Shown: positions 1-10,357 of the stretch, piece by piece | Layout: every line of letters starts with the position of its first letter | How positions within the stretch are numbered: the first letter of the stretch is position 1 | NCBI GenBank assembly: GCA_022419385.1 | Contig: JAJUBI010000004.1 | Span: 1,240,001 to 1,304,000 of the forward strand | Length of the DNA stretch: 64,000 nt | Origin: Paraconiothyrium sp. Pb-2020 | Taxonomy: Eukaryota; Ascomycota; Dothideomycetes; Pleosporales; Didymosphaeriaceae | Direction: 5' to 3' | Program-made: the position numbers and the translations under genes | Notes under the pieces: model-generated | Databases searched by the model: none | Told to the model about the DNA's origin: nothing | The model's input: the letters and a program-made list of their open reading frames with translations, nothing else

Positions 1-473
1 ACAGACAAGCCCTTCTCGGCATCGAAGCCCCAGCCGATCTCTTCCCGACGTAGCTTGTGGAGCTCAAGCGCTCCCGGGTTCTCCAGGTGTGTGAATGGGG
101 TCTGGAGCTCGACCCAAGCTTCCTTGTTCTCGAGCACGAATTGGTCTTGCTTTAGCAGCTCGTCCAAGAGCGCAACATTCGCTGCTGCAGCCTTGTGGTA
201 GACTGAGCCTATCTTCGTGATCTCACGCTCGCGCTCGGGGTAAAAGTATATGTTGCCTTTCTTCAAGCAGAAATGCTGGTGCATATCGTTGGGGGCGGGC
301 CGGAGTTGATCAAAGCCACCTGCAGTGGCGGCGCGAGAGAAGAGGTCGTCGACCTGCTTGCGCAGCTGGTCGGGAAACGTGTCATACTTAGAATTGCTGG
401 CCGGCTTGAAGTCGGCGGCGGTCTTCACGGCGGCGGTCTTGAGCTTGTCGACGGGGGTGAAGCGCAACGACAT
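1..473 (-). CDS. Conserved fungal protein, N-terminal part, cut by window edge
   Basis: An unbroken frame of about 157 codons starts at the ATG at 473-471 and runs off the left edge, so the C-terminus is missing. The protein begins MSLRFTPVDKLKTAAVK and is rich in Lys, Glu and Leu, with no signal peptide or membrane segment. Near the edge it carries REEIGWGFDAEKGL. The protein at 53882-54502 has REEAGWAFDKHGCL at a comparable distance from its start, preceded in both by a Leu/Asp/Asn-rich stretch ending NPG, so the two are probably distant paralogues. I do not recognise the family and assign no function. No intron is needed in the visible part. Confidence 0.65.
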   Translation of the reverse strand, partial: MSLRFTPVDKLKTAAVKTAADFKPASNSKYDTFPDQLRKQVDDLFSRAATAGGFDQLRPAPNDMHQHFCLKKGNIYFYPEREREITKIGSVYHKAAAANVALLDELLKQDQFVLENKEAWVELQTPFTHLENPGALELHKLRREEIGWGFDAEKGLS

Positions 474-1974
474 TCTGGCGGCGGTGTTGGCGTCGAGAAA
501 GGAGAAAGCTTCGTATATAAAAGTTTGCTAGAGAAGAGAGTTGCAGGCGCGCGAGGCGTTGGTAGAGCTGTTGCGGGCGTTGCGGTTGTGGGTGCTTGGA
601 GAAGAAGCTGGACAAGGCCGAGCGATATATATTGAGCGGGATATTCTGAGCAAGCGAGTGAATGCCCACGAAGCCACCACCTTCCTTCAAAATAGCCTGG
701 GGTAACTCAAGGTATTGGTAATTTGTTAAGCCCGCTTCACCTCAAGCCTTTCAGCAACTTGTCCCGTGGCGAACGCCATACCCATCAAGAAGTATGCGTG
801 TAGTATCTGCCGCATTGCGCCATCATCTTGTATTATAGTGTATAAATAGCACAGGATATCTCTGTAAAAACTTTTGAGTTCGCTCAAGATACCTTTATAC
901 ACTTTTCCACGCCCACTGCATACGCCCGACTATTTGCCATCTGCTTGTCGAAGTCAGCAGGTCCACTTCACATATCAGTATCCCCAAAGGTAACTTGTAC
1001 CAGGAACCTTCCACAAGTGTTCCACTCTCATCTCATCCACGCTTAACAGATATCCTGGTTGTTCGCCCTTGCAAACAAGTCAGCAGACCCGATCTTTGAA
1101 TCCGGGGATTTGCTCAGTCGGTTACGATAGTCCCAGGAGAAACTCACATCAGGATACTTCCTGAGATAGTTCATGACCAACACCACCATGGCCAACATAT
1201 CAGCTACATGATCTGCAATGCATTCTTTCCCGTTGGCAGACCCAGGTCACACTAATTACAGTGCCTTTCCCGATCGATATCACACTTCCGGGTGTAACTC
1301 ACAGTAGATTGCCTCTACCGTATGGTTCATTATCAAGCCGTCAATGCCAGCATGCCAGACCCATGCATTACCATCGACTCACCTGGTCAGCAGGCTCATG
1401 TCATAAGTTATAATGACCTGCTGGCTCACCATTACGGCGCCATAGGCGACTCACAGTAGTAACCCGGCACAGAAAGCGCTTTCATCACGTCTTAAATCTT
1501 GACAAAGGCGTTAGTCTTTACCCAAAGTCAGTTTCTATCGCATGCATCCTACCTGATTCAACTTACTCTATGTGTCAAGTATGCCCACGTTGCGTGATCG
1601 CGTGATGCTTGCTCATGTTTGTCTCGGTACAACTTGGTTGCGGGTATCGAAACGGATTAGATATCCACTTAACATATTGCACACGTGCGCTTGACATCTC
1701 CAGGGTTCATCTTACAAGGTCTTCCATTGTATGTTTAGGGGTGTTGGGTTGTGTATTCTTTATAAAAGCCGAGAAGGTAGACAAGGTTCGATCTGTTGTC
1801 GTTCATCCGCACAGCAAAGGATGCGAAAAACAAGAGAAGAAGGATAAGTAGTGAAGAAGGACAACATGATTTGACAGTAGATGTCGTCGATCTAGCCTGA
1901 GGAAACAGCCTTATAACTATCATGGGAGTCCCAGCTTTTCTGACACTACGCTTTCTGAACATCGAATGAGTCCT
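474..1974. other. Intergenic, no gene seen
   Basis: About 1.5 kb upstream of the edge gene and downstream of the membrane-protein gene. Only short, biased frames without clear starts occur. A TATATAT stretch lies near 624-632, about 150 nt upstream of the minus-strand start at 473, and could serve as a core promoter element. Nothing else is supported. Confidence 0.5.
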
Positions 1975-3864
1975 TTACCACCCTCCCTTGATCGCCCAGG
2001 CCGTCCCTACGATACCCAAGCCCGCTACTCCCGACGCCAGGATTTGAACTCCCACGTCGATCACCAACGTCCTCCTGCCATCCACTCCACCTCTCCTCAT
2101 CCAGGGTTTCAGCTGTTGCAACGCCAGCACCTGCAGCCCATGCGCCAGCCCGCATGCCACTATCGTCATGATAAATAGGTCCACAAAGGACGACGCCAGC
2201 ACCACCGCACGATTGACTGGATGGAGAATGCAGTGAGACTTGAGCTTGGAGCGGTATTCCTCCGGAATGGGGATTGAGCTTGCGTTGGTGCGCTCAGAGT
2301 TAGGATCGCTGAGGGTGGCGAGCGAGATCTTAGTGGGAAAGGTGGCACTGTTAGCGAAGGTCTCGTTTATTGCTGTACTATTGAAAAGGGGAAGAGTCAT
2401 GTTTTCGCCCAAGTGGAGGAGCTGAGCTTTCAGCTCGTAGCATTCGAAAGCAACAGCATTCTGAAGCTTGAAAACGCGCAAGAAGAAGTAGATTGTTAGG
2501 GCAAGCCAGATGAAGCCTTGTATGAGGTGTAGTGCCCAGTGTGAGAATGCGGTATTGTGGAAGACATTGGTGGCGAAGAATTCGTCACCTTGATTCTCCT
2601 CAGCTTCTGTGTGTCTGTCACGGTTGTGTCTCAAAGGCATGCATGTAAAGAAGCGGTTCAGGCGAGAGGGCCGAGTCTCCGAAGCTTGTCCAAAGTCGTG
2701 GGTTCGGCCCTCCTTCTTCATCCCACTTGTGCCTGTCGCTTGGCGATTGATGCTGCCTTGCCTTAGTGGACTAGGATATGATGTAGATACAGGCTGAATG
2801 AGTCTACTGGAGCGGTGCGAAGGGTATCGTTGGGATATGCCGGTTGGTAGCGGTCGGATCGGCAGATCATCTTCGGTGGCAGAGCCGCTTTGCGGATCTG
2901 GGTTTGCGGCAAAAAGTTGCATTGTGCTTGCGATGCCTATTTCAGGTGTTGAACTGCGACTGCGATGAGGGCTACGTGGCGGGATAGGAGGGGTCAGATG
3001 TTCCTCTCCTTCTATGCTGTCACCGAAATAGTCCCCTTCCTCCACTGTTTGTCTGTGATCTTGATCTTCTCCCTGCAATGAATCGTGCACATCGCCTCGG
3101 TCCACCAGTCCACCGACCGTCGATCGAGTTGCAAGACTTCTGCTGCCTGGTATTCTTTGTCGTGATCCAGCGTACGAGATTGGTCGTCTTCGTGAAGGTA
3201 AATCTGGTTCCATAGACCGATCATTCCATGCGTGCTCAGCTTCGAACCGCACGTCGTATTTTGATGCATTGGCAAGAACCTGCGCGATGCTTTGCTCTGC
3301 ATCATAATTGCTTTTGGTAGAAGCTGAGATGGGCGAATTTTGGGTGCCAACCCCTCGCTCATCCAGCTCCTCTAGCTCTGTCAGGTCAAGAGATTCCAGA
3401 TGATTCGCCGGCCCGTATGTTAAACGCCGCTCAATAAACGATGAAGGTGTTTGAGTCGATTGCGAAGACGTGGCGCGCATGTTATCGTTATCTTCCAGAC
3501 GCAACGAACCCGGAGCACTAGGAAGCCCACCATGAATTGCCCCTCCTTCCCAAATTCGATCTGGAAATTGGGTTCCTCTTCCTGTATCTTGTGATCTCAT
3601 TGAGGACGTTCGCTCTATATACGCAATGTTCGGTGTGGAAACCGCTTCATACTGCGCAAATCGAGAGCTTGACCGGGAAAATGCACGCGCTACGCCCGGA
3701 TGTTGGCCATTCAAGGAAGCAGTTGGTCGTCCGTTGATGAATTGGTCTTGATGGGTATAAATTGTCTGCGATGAACCACCTTCAGATAGTTCTAAAAGCT
3801 CAGACTGTGGATTCGAGATAGTATGACGACGTGACAGTGGCCGTCGAAGAGAGGAGTGCATTGA
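1975..3864 (-). CDS. Large Ser-rich protein with three C-terminal membrane segments
   Basis: The frame is open from 4017 to the TAA at 1975, but the codon at 4017 is GTG and a stop lies just upstream. The first in-frame ATG is at 3864 (629 aa). Codons between 4017 and 3864 may belong to a spliced 5' exon I could not place. The N-terminal two thirds are Ser/Arg/Pro-rich and look disordered, with acidic patches and an SPHRSRSSTP stretch. The last ~190 residues hold three hydrophobic segments (around IQGFIWLALTIYFFL, VDLFIMTIVACGLAHG and LASGVAGLGIVGTAW), with NxT/S sequons in the loop between the first two. This fits a polytopic membrane protein with a long cytosolic tail. I do not recognise a named family. 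Confidence 0.75.
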   Translation of the reverse strand, partial: SMHSSLRRPLSRRHTISNPQSELLELSEGGSSQTIYTHQDQFINGRPTASLNGQHPGVARAFSRSSSRFAQYEAVSTPNIAYIERTSSMRSQDTGRGTQFPDRIWEGGAIHGGLPSAPGSLRLEDNDNMRATSSQSTQTPSSFIERRLTYGPANHLESLDLTELEELDERGVGTQNSPISASTKSNYDAEQSIAQVLANASKYDVRFEAEHAWNDRSMEPDLPSRRRPISYAGSRQRIPGSRSLATRSTVGGLVDRGDVHDSLQGEDQDHRQTVEEGDYFGDSIEGEEHLTPPIPPRSPHRSRSSTPEIGIASTMQLFAANPDPQSGSATEDDLPIRPLPTGISQRYPSHRSSRLIQPVSTSYPSPLRQGSINRQATGTSGMKKEGRTHDFGQASETRPSRLNRFFTCMPLRHNRDRHTEAEENQGDEFFATNVFHNTAFSHWALHLIQGFIWLALTIYFFLRVFKLQNAVAFECYELKAQLLHLGENMTLPLFNSTAINETFANSATFPTKISLATLSDPNSERTNASSIPIPEEYRSKLKSHCILHPVNRAVVLASSFVDLFIMTIVACGLAHGLQVLALQQLKPWMRRGGVDGRRTLVIDVGVQILASGVAGLGIVGTAWAIKGGW

Positions 3865-4017
3865 GAGGATGTTCGTACGACGATGCTGCTTATAGTTAGC
3901 GAGCTGATCCAGCTTCGGCCTGCGATAGACATACCCCTTGAGATCGCGAGTGCCTAAAATTCTGCCTCGGCTCTTGTCGCTCTCTATAGATGTGCGCAGA
4001 GCCCGACGAGGAAGCAC

Positions 4018-4324
4018 GTTCGGGACATGTTCGTTGAGACATGCTTGATCTGACGATGAGTGCCGCAGTCTTCAGCCAACTCTTGATTACCACAACCCTT
4101 ATGAACGATTAATGGTGTGAACAGACCGTCCCCCCGCCCCTGAGCTCAATGTGATCGCATCGACTAGCTGAGGGCAGGCGTGCACGCCCTCGCCGTCGGT
4201 CTTATCCTGACGGACTCGTGCAGGGTATGTGAAAATGACGCCGTCATCGCGGGCAATATATTGTTTCAATAGAGGGACAGATGATTCAACTGAATATACA
4301 ATTTCTTGCTTGTGATGATAGTGT
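4018..4324. other. Spacer between two minus-strand genes
   Basis: Holds the probable promoter and 5' leader (perhaps a 5' exon) of the membrane-protein gene and the 3' flank of the ATP-grasp-like gene. No independent gene is seen. Confidence 0.4.
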
Positions 4325-5785
4325 TCAACGTTGAGTCTTCCGGTACCAAGGATACAACATAATGGCGAACCACGACGTCCAGATATGTAACACCAACGCA
4401 AAGACTGCCGTCACCATTCGATACGAAGCGAGAGCTTTCGAGCGGAGAGATGCAATGCGCGTGGCGGCCCAGTCGACGCCTGCCACCTGCCCAACACTCT
4501 TGATGAAGCTGTCGATGACCGTGATGGTCCAGGAACATAACGCTGGCCCTGGGTCATTAGTCTCCCACATCTCTTCCTTGAAGTTAATCACCCACACCCA
4601 ACACATCATCGTCATGCGAGCTAGTGCAGTCCACCATCTCCGTCGCCAGGGTCTAGATTCGACTAGTATTCGCGTCAATCCGTAAACAGCGAGAGGTGCG
4701 GAATACATCGCTTTCGAAAAGCGTGCATTAGGTGGAAATTGTACGGGCGCGCAATCTTCTGGTTCCAATGTTGGTGCTGTGTACGCAAGGGCAAGCCTTT
4801 TCCTCAATCCTGGTACTGCGGCAAGTAGCACAAGACTTGCGTGCGGCTCGTTATGACAACTAACGACTGTGACCTTTCTTACGAAGTCTGCATATGTGAC
4901 CTTGTCCTGCACGTGGAACGTCAGACTCAGATGATTCGCGACAACGGTCTGCCAACCCTCCAACGTCCCTACTAGTCTCTTGGTGAATTGGTATAGTAGA
5001 TCGTATAGAGGCTCGCCGGTGGCCACGATGACGAAGTTTGCATCTATAGCTTTGGCATTGGTGACGGCGAAGGTGCGTATTTGGCCGGCGTGAACGAAGG
5101 CGTGTGCAGAGTAGAACGAGCCGCCCTCGGCTACTTCGATGAGTCGATAAGGCTTCGTATCGGACATCGGGAGGCGCTTGATTGCTTCGACGGTCCGTTC
5201 GTCCAAAGTAGAGCAAGAAAGGACGAGAGGGGCGTGAGGCTCGACAGGCACCAATGCTGACGTCGTAATTGCGTGTTCAACATCCACGAGCGTATCTTCG
5301 TCGTCGGTATCGTAGCATGGTAGCGGCTGTAACAAGAACGTTGATTCGCGATTACTCAATATTTCCGCAATACATGTGCGCGAGTGTACCATGAATGCCG
5401 CGGGCACGTCGACGATGCTGGGGTTTGCGGCGGAGGCGTTGACTATGTTATCGCGGACGAAGTCTTGGAACTCGAATTGGTCTTGTGTAAGGGTCTCGCC
5501 GACAATGTTGGCTCCTCTTGCTCTCAGGCTTTCGACGAAGTGTCCGGGTAAGGGGCTAAAAGGAATGATCAGATCGATGTTGTGTCCGACTGCTTTCCAC
5601 AGTGCACTGGCGCTCCATGTCCCAGTCAGGCGATGATAGCTTCGGTATGCACGAGAGTATCGGGCCGGTGCTGTTCCCCAGATATGTTCTTCGTCAGCAG
5701 CATGGACAACATGGCCTTCTGCAGCCAACACTCTTGCGAGCGCAAGAGCGGTTGGTGACGAAGCTGAAGTCAAGAGGATCTGCAT
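4325..5785 (-). CDS. ATP-grasp-like protein with C-terminal hydrophobic segments
   Basis: Intronless, 486 aa, ATG at 5785. It opens MQILLTSASSPTALALARVL followed by GHVVHAADEE, the Rossmann-like pre-ATP-grasp start typical of carboxylate-amine ligase relatives, where a sugar- or nucleotide-binding strand and helix precede the ATP-grasp fold. The middle has acidic and Gly-rich stretches (VEVAEGGSFYSAHAF, ATGEPLYDLLYQF) compatible with a diverged ATP-grasp core, but I cannot point to a confident set of Mg-binding residues, so activity is uncertain. The C-terminal 130 residues contain Trp-rich hydrophobic segments (MTMMCWVWVINF, VFALVLHIWTSWFAIML), suggesting membrane association. The family assignment rests on the N-terminal pattern and is an inference. 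Confidence 0.65.
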   Translation of the reverse strand: MQILLTSASSPTALALARVLAAEGHVVHAADEEHIWGTAPARYSRAYRSYHRLTGTWSASALWKAVGHNIDLIIPFSPLPGHFVESLRARGANIVGETLTQDQFEFQDFVRDNIVNASAANPSIVDVPAAFMVHSRTCIAEILSNRESTFLLQPLPCYDTDDEDTLVDVEHAITTSALVPVEPHAPLVLSCSTLDERTVEAIKRLPMSDTKPYRLIEVAEGGSFYSAHAFVHAGQIRTFAVTNAKAIDANFVIVATGEPLYDLLYQFTKRLVGTLEGWQTVVANHLSLTFHVQDKVTYADFVRKVTVVSCHNEPHASLVLLAAVPGLRKRLALAYTAPTLEPEDCAPVQFPPNARFSKAMYSAPLAVYGLTRILVESRPWRRRWWTALARMTMMCWVWVINFKEEMWETNDPGPALCSWTITVIDSFIKSVGQVAGVDWAATRIASLRSKALASYRMVTAVFALVLHIWTSWFAIMLYPWYRKTQR

Positions 5786-6565
5786 TGCGCGGAATCACCC
5801 AGCAGCGGAGTCGTTCCCTCAGGGCGGGGTGGCGTTGAAGTGGTGATGATAGACGCGTTGGAGGCGGTGAACCATGTTGGTTAAGACAGAAGTAGCGGTA
5901 TCGCGGTGTCGCATTGTCGCGTCAAAGTGGTTGGTGTTGTGCCAGCCTGTGACGGAATGTGGGGCATTAGAAGGAAAGCATCCAGACCTATGAGACCACG
6001 TCACATTCCGCGGGGGTTACCTAAAACTGATGCAGATGGTCTAGCGCAATTAGCAGTAGCGCACGAGTCAAGCATTCAAATGTTAAAATCGATGTACTTT
6101 AAAATACACTAGAACATAACGCAGGGCGCCGCCGTGCTCCATTGATTGCGCGGTGAAGTTCATTGCATTTTACAACAGCCCACGGAAACAACGCTAGAAG
6201 ATGCGCCTTTATGTGGCACATCGCGCAAACAGGTGATTCTTACCTGCATCTCACCATTAACATGATCACGGGTATTTGGCGGATCACCTTACATACCAAA
6301 GCACCTGTTGTTTTGTCTAGCATTTCGTGGAGAGCTAGATGTCCTAGATCTTGACCTTCAAGAGCGCCCGCATGGCACATGAACTGGCCCTGTACCTCTC
6401 CCAGATTTACAAAATGTCACAGCCTGCCCGCATTAGCGGTCGCGCGCGAGCCAGCATAGGCTTTCGTGCGAGAAATTGATAGAGCTTTCGTGCGCCTCGC
6501 GGGCGGAGGGGGTATCTAGTATTGTACATGCCTTCTCGGCCTATTCTACATGTATCGTAGCATCA
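5786..6565. other. Intergenic, no gene seen
   Basis: Promoter side of the ATP-grasp-like gene and 3' flank of the next minus-strand gene. Short frames are present on both strands, but none has convincing composition. Confidence 0.45.
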
Positions 6566-8236
6566 TTAATGTTGCATTTCTGCAATTACGTCGGGGTGCG
6601 TTGGTGGTCCATCTTTTCCAACACTTTTCAAATCCTGCAACAGCAACTTTATGTGATCCTCACGATTTTGATTGCTTCGCCAGGTCACAGCTTGCGAATA
6701 ATACATGATGTCCCACGCATCGTCAGAAAGGTTCTGAAGAAACGTAGGCAGCGTGCGCGCTTTCGAATATGCACGCCAAAGGATGCGTCGAATGTCGTCG
6801 TTTGCCCCAATATACGCATACTCGATGGCTTCATTGAAGATGCGGAGCGCTGGCGCGATATTAAACGGCGGCGCAAGGTCCACGCGGAGAGCGTGCATTG
6901 CTGCAAGATGTTCTGGATTGTTTTTCGCGACTTGCATGCGTTTCTGTAGGCTTGTGATGCGATGAGGTTCGAGCTTCGTTGGGTCAGGCGCTAGTTCCAA
7001 TGGTGCCCGTTTCTGCTGCTCTTCGTTGATGATTTTCTGAATGTACATGAGCTTCTCCATGAGCTTCGGATCTTTCATGATCTGGTCGACCTTAGCTTCG
7101 AGATCGGCGTCCACCGGCTCGCCATCTTCATCAAATTCTCGAGCCCCTCCAGTGGGAGATGATTTTGCGAGCTGGTATAGCTCTTTGCCTAGCTCTGCAA
7201 AACTCATCTCCCTGCCTTTGATCTCTTCTTCGTCCAGGTCTTCATTCTCTGGATCTTCGTTGAGAGCTTTATCCATTTCAGCTTCGAGCTTGTTGAGTGC
7301 GTTGTCAGTTTCCGTAACTCCATCATTCGTAGACCCCATCCCCATGGATCCCATCAGCTCTTTCATTTGGCGCAATAATTTAGTCAATTCTTCCGGTTCG
7401 TCGAATAGAGCTGTCTCTTCTGATTCAGCCTCCGACGGTTCTGGTATCGGTCCGTGTTCGGCTTCCCACTCAGCCATTTTCTTTTCAAAATCCGGGTCGT
7501 CGCCGAGCTTCTCCAACACCTTGTCCATTGCTGCCTGGTATTCGGTGTTGTCGCCGTCGATTTCCGGCAGAGCATCCTGCAGTTCTTCTAGCTCCGCCCG
7601 CGCATGTGCAAACATGGGGTCTTCGATCACTTCTTGCAAAGACTCATGCGTTGCGAGCTGCAGTGCGGATTTTATCTGCATGTCCTCAGACTCTTCTGCA
7701 TTCTCTGCCTTCTCCGCCTCTGCCAACATTTTTTCCTGCTGCTGCTTCGTCAAAATAAAGTTCTCCTTGATGTCTTTCAGCTCGTCGGTCAGATCCGCAA
7801 AGTACGGATCCTGCATCAGCTCATTCAACATATGCTTATTGAGCTCTCGGTCGTCGTAGTCCGGGTCGCTCTCTGCCTGCATAAGCATCTTGTGAATCTC
7901 ATTGTGTTTCCGTCGCTCTTCGGGGGTTCGTATGTGCTCGATGAGGCGCTCGCCGGTGGGGCTGGTGGGATCTTGCTCATAGATGGAGATTTCGGTGGCA
8001 TTGGGGTCGTTGATCTGCTCTTCGGTCAACGGGCCTTCTAATTTCTCGACTTCTTCGATTGACTGTGGTAGGCGGATTCCAAGGCCCTCGAAAAGATTTT
8101 TTGGATTCTCTGGATTTTTGGGAGAGTGCGCGAACCGCACTGAGGTCGGGACGTTTACGAATCGCGGTGGGAGTGGACGCGCTGGGATGCGCAGAAGCAG
8201 CCTACTGCCGCGCAGAGCGAAGGAGGCGTTCCTCAT
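6566..8236 (-). CDS. Acidic protein with mitochondrial targeting peptide
   Basis: The frame is open from an ATG at 8416, but the ATG at 8236 is preferred because it opens a classic mitochondrial presequence: Arg/Ser/Leu-rich, no acidic residue, with LRGSRLLLRIPARPLPPRF and a likely cleavage region at VRFAHS. The resulting 556-aa protein is very acidic through the middle (many Glu/Asp, Met/Leu helices, probable coiled coil), followed by a basic C-terminal domain of about 130 residues containing LRIFNEAIEYAYIG and DDAWDIMYYSQAVTW. That last domain looks folded and conserved. I do not recognise it with confidence. A matrix role, for example in mitochondrial gene expression, is only a guess. The long plus-strand frame here (7041-7859) is an antisense artefact of the Glu-rich codons. 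Confidence 0.75.
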   Translation of the reverse strand: MRNASFALRGSRLLLRIPARPLPPRFVNVPTSVRFAHSPKNPENPKNLFEGLGIRLPQSIEEVEKLEGPLTEEQINDPNATEISIYEQDPTSPTGERLIEHIRTPEERRKHNEIHKMLMQAESDPDYDDRELNKHMLNELMQDPYFADLTDELKDIKENFILTKQQQEKMLAEAEKAENAEESEDMQIKSALQLATHESLQEVIEDPMFAHARAELEELQDALPEIDGDNTEYQAAMDKVLEKLGDDPDFEKKMAEWEAEHGPIPEPSEAESEETALFDEPEELTKLLRQMKELMGSMGMGSTNDGVTETDNALNKLEAEMDKALNEDPENEDLDEEEIKGREMSFAELGKELYQLAKSSPTGGAREFDEDGEPVDADLEAKVDQIMKDPKLMEKLMYIQKIINEEQQKRAPLELAPDPTKLEPHRITSLQKRMQVAKNNPEHLAAMHALRVDLAPPFNIAPALRIFNEAIEYAYIGANDDIRRILWRAYSKARTLPTFLQNLSDDAWDIMYYSQAVTWRSNQNREDHIKLLLQDLKSVGKDGPPTHPDVIAEMQH

Positions 8237-9323
8237 TATGCTTCTCCTCGCAGAATCTGCCGTCGCGACATACAGACCCGATAAGTTGGGTGGCGGTTGC
8301 TGAGCTTCTTCTCCCGGGGTGCCCAATGTTTGACCGCGGCGCGAACTCTTTTCTTGGCGCTCGGAGGTCCGCAACTGCTCGCCAGCAACATGGACGTGAG
8401 CCGACGAACGACGCATGCAGCCACCACATTTTGTCTGTTCCCCCTTTGCTCTTCAACCCTCATCCGCGATTGCACTCTCCAGGAGCGGTGCCTCTTGAGA
8501 CAATTCGACATGGCATCCAGTCGAACCGTTGCACAGGCTCTCTTATTGCGTACGCCAACCAGACATACGACATCTGGACGATTCATCTTAATATTTTGAG
8601 ACCGCCATTCACCCGGCACGAGATCTAGCCCCACTGCTGCAGCCAGCTCTCAGCGTGACAAGCGCATGCGCTAGATTTATAAGATGACTCCCAAGCGTAT
8701 GCCAGGCGCCAGCGGCAGCGATTCTCACGATGGGCATCTGGATATGGCAGGTCCCTTTCAGCTCTGCATGCTTGCGCCTCACACTCGATTTCCCCCACAC
8801 ATATAGTAGTCCCGCGTATGGGACTCGGAGGTCTTATAGCCATCCTTGCCGTTCTCCCTAAGATGGGTAGTCCCAGCCTCCTTGGCTGTGTCCTTTGAGC
8901 CACAATGCATTCTTCCATCCGAACGGATCTTACCGCGTCCAAATTCTACTGCCCATGTGAACGAAAAATGAAGTCGGAGAAGTGTGGGTTCATGAAACAG
9001 CGAGAGATGGCTGGAGAGTATCGAACAAGACGTGGGCGTCCGCCGTTGGAGGGCACTACGTTGCTCGTCACAGCTTAAGAAAGATATCAAAATTCAAGGG
9101 CACTGTCTTCATTCGCAAATACTCGATCACATCGTGTAGGCGGGATTCGGTTTCGATGTTCCAAGCGTTTTCGACCGACGCGCCTGCCGTCTGATCACCG
9201 CTCCTTCCTCAAATCCCCACCCCATGACTACCAAGGCCCACACATGATCTCATCTGATTGTGTATTCTCCTCCTTCTGGTTCACTTTATACAATGTATCT
9301 CCAAAAGTTTCCATCAATCGTAA
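8237..9323. other. Intergenic, no gene seen
   Basis: Upstream region of the mitochondrial-type protein gene. Overlapping short frames on both strands lack consistent coding character. No RNA gene or repeat was recognised before the tRNA-like locus. Confidence 0.45.
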
Positions 9324-9507
9324 GTCGGGGTAGCATAGTGGTAGTGCGCTCTCTGAACTTCGTCCGGATTGCCTTATGACCAGTCCTCTACTGTAATTAA
9401 TAAATAGTAGTACATTAAAATACTGGTGCTTTCTGTGGCGAAGGGAGCAGCCTTTATCGGCTGGCTCCATTCAGAGAGAGACGTGGGTTCGATTCCCATC
9501 CCTGGTA
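9324..9507 (+). ncRNA. tRNA-like RNA with a structured insert in place of the anticodon loop
   Basis: The ends form a tRNA-like cloverleaf. The acceptor stem pairs 9324-9330 with 9500-9506 (7 bp, three of them G-U), with A at 9507. The D stem GCAT/GTGC spans 9333-9336 and 9344-9347. The T arm is GTGGG/CCCAT around TTCGATT (9483-9499). Both Pol III internal boxes are present: box A TAGCATAGTGG (9331-9341) and a perfect box B GGTTCGATTCC (9486-9496). A run of six T at 9516-9521 follows, a Pol III terminator. The anticodon arm is instead a perfect 9-bp helix (9349-9357 with 9470-9478) enclosing 112 nt that can fold further. An ordinary tRNA reading fails because position 33 would be G. It could be a tRNA with an odd long intron, a tRNA pseudogene, or a separate tRNA-like RNA. 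Confidence 0.5.
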
Positions 9508-9515
9508 TGGCGTGG

Positions 9516-9521
9516 TTTTTT
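9516..9521 (+). terminator. Pol III-type T6 terminator
   Basis: Six consecutive T begin 9 nt after the discriminator base of the tRNA-like RNA, the usual distance and length for RNA polymerase III termination. Confidence 0.55.
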
Positions 9522-10357
9522 CCACATGGACGAATATGAGACAACAGGCACCAGAACAAGCCCTGAGCAGAAGGGCTTACGCATGGTTCAAGGACTACTT
9601 AACGAACAAAAGGATCCCCAATGTCAATACATCATCTAGCGGCCGCCAAGGCAATGGGAGAGGAGCAACACCACATTCACTTGGCCGACAGTGTCAAGGC
9701 TGTATATGTACATATAACAGATTACTGTGGGATATGGCGCTTTCAAGCGAAACGATGCCGTTGTCAATGGGGTGGCCCGCATCATGCCCAGTTGAGCTCC
9801 TGCAGGCGTTACCTCAAGCGCGCTCCGTCATTGACCCCCTCGTCATGCGACCATCTCGTGCTCATGCTTGCGCCTTGTAGTCATCTTACGTCGCACCACT
9901 GCGCAAATTCGCGATTACATATACAAGGTAGTCGCAAATGAGGATGTGGTGATAAGTCGTTCGTAATTGGCCACTAATACTACCTCCAATACTCAACGAT
10001 TTCCAAGCAGGTCCCTATGCTCTGGTCAAACCGCGGGGTTGACCAATGTGGCAGCTTGCGACAGTACAGATTGACATTCAATAGTACCCAGCCAGGCCCA
10101 TCAGCGCCCCTCGTGCCATAGGACCCATGCGCCGCTGCACTGCACAATCATCGCTCTGGCAACTTCCCCTCTTGATCAATATTCGTTCAATATCGTTGTT
10201 CCTCTCCTCTGCAGCCTCTCATTATTCCTTTGTGGTTGGCGTCTGGTTACTTTGACAGATCTCAAGTCTGCTTTCTGGATCGTGGCTGTGCCAGAAAGTA
10301 ATTACCTTCCCTAGGAGGACTCGATTGCCGTCAGGATTCACTCTACGCTTTGTTTGG
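9522..10357. other. Intergenic, no gene seen
   Basis: A 122-codon frame (9512-9880) has a WFKDYLTNK stretch vaguely like reverse transcriptase, but it lacks any RT motif and is not called. The right part is pyrimidine-rich and is the probable promoter and leader of the next gene. Confidence 0.4.

Noticed and set aside
4860..5216. 118-codon Arg/His-rich frame on the minus strand
   Set aside because: Lies inside the ATP-grasp-like gene in another frame, with no support.
7041..7859. 272-codon Ser-rich frame on the plus strand
   Set aside because: Antisense of the Glu/Asp-rich mitochondrial-type protein; poly-Ser arises from the complement of acidic codons.
9324..9507. Ordinary intron-containing tRNA-Phe (GAA is present in the loop region)
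   Set aside because: With the D stem and anticodon stem fixed by pairing, position 33 is G, not U, and position 37 would be a pyrimidine. The insert is 112 nt and strongly structured.
9512..9880. LINE-type reverse transcriptase fragment (WFKDYLTNK)
   Set aside because: A single short resemblance without the FADD box or any other RT motif.
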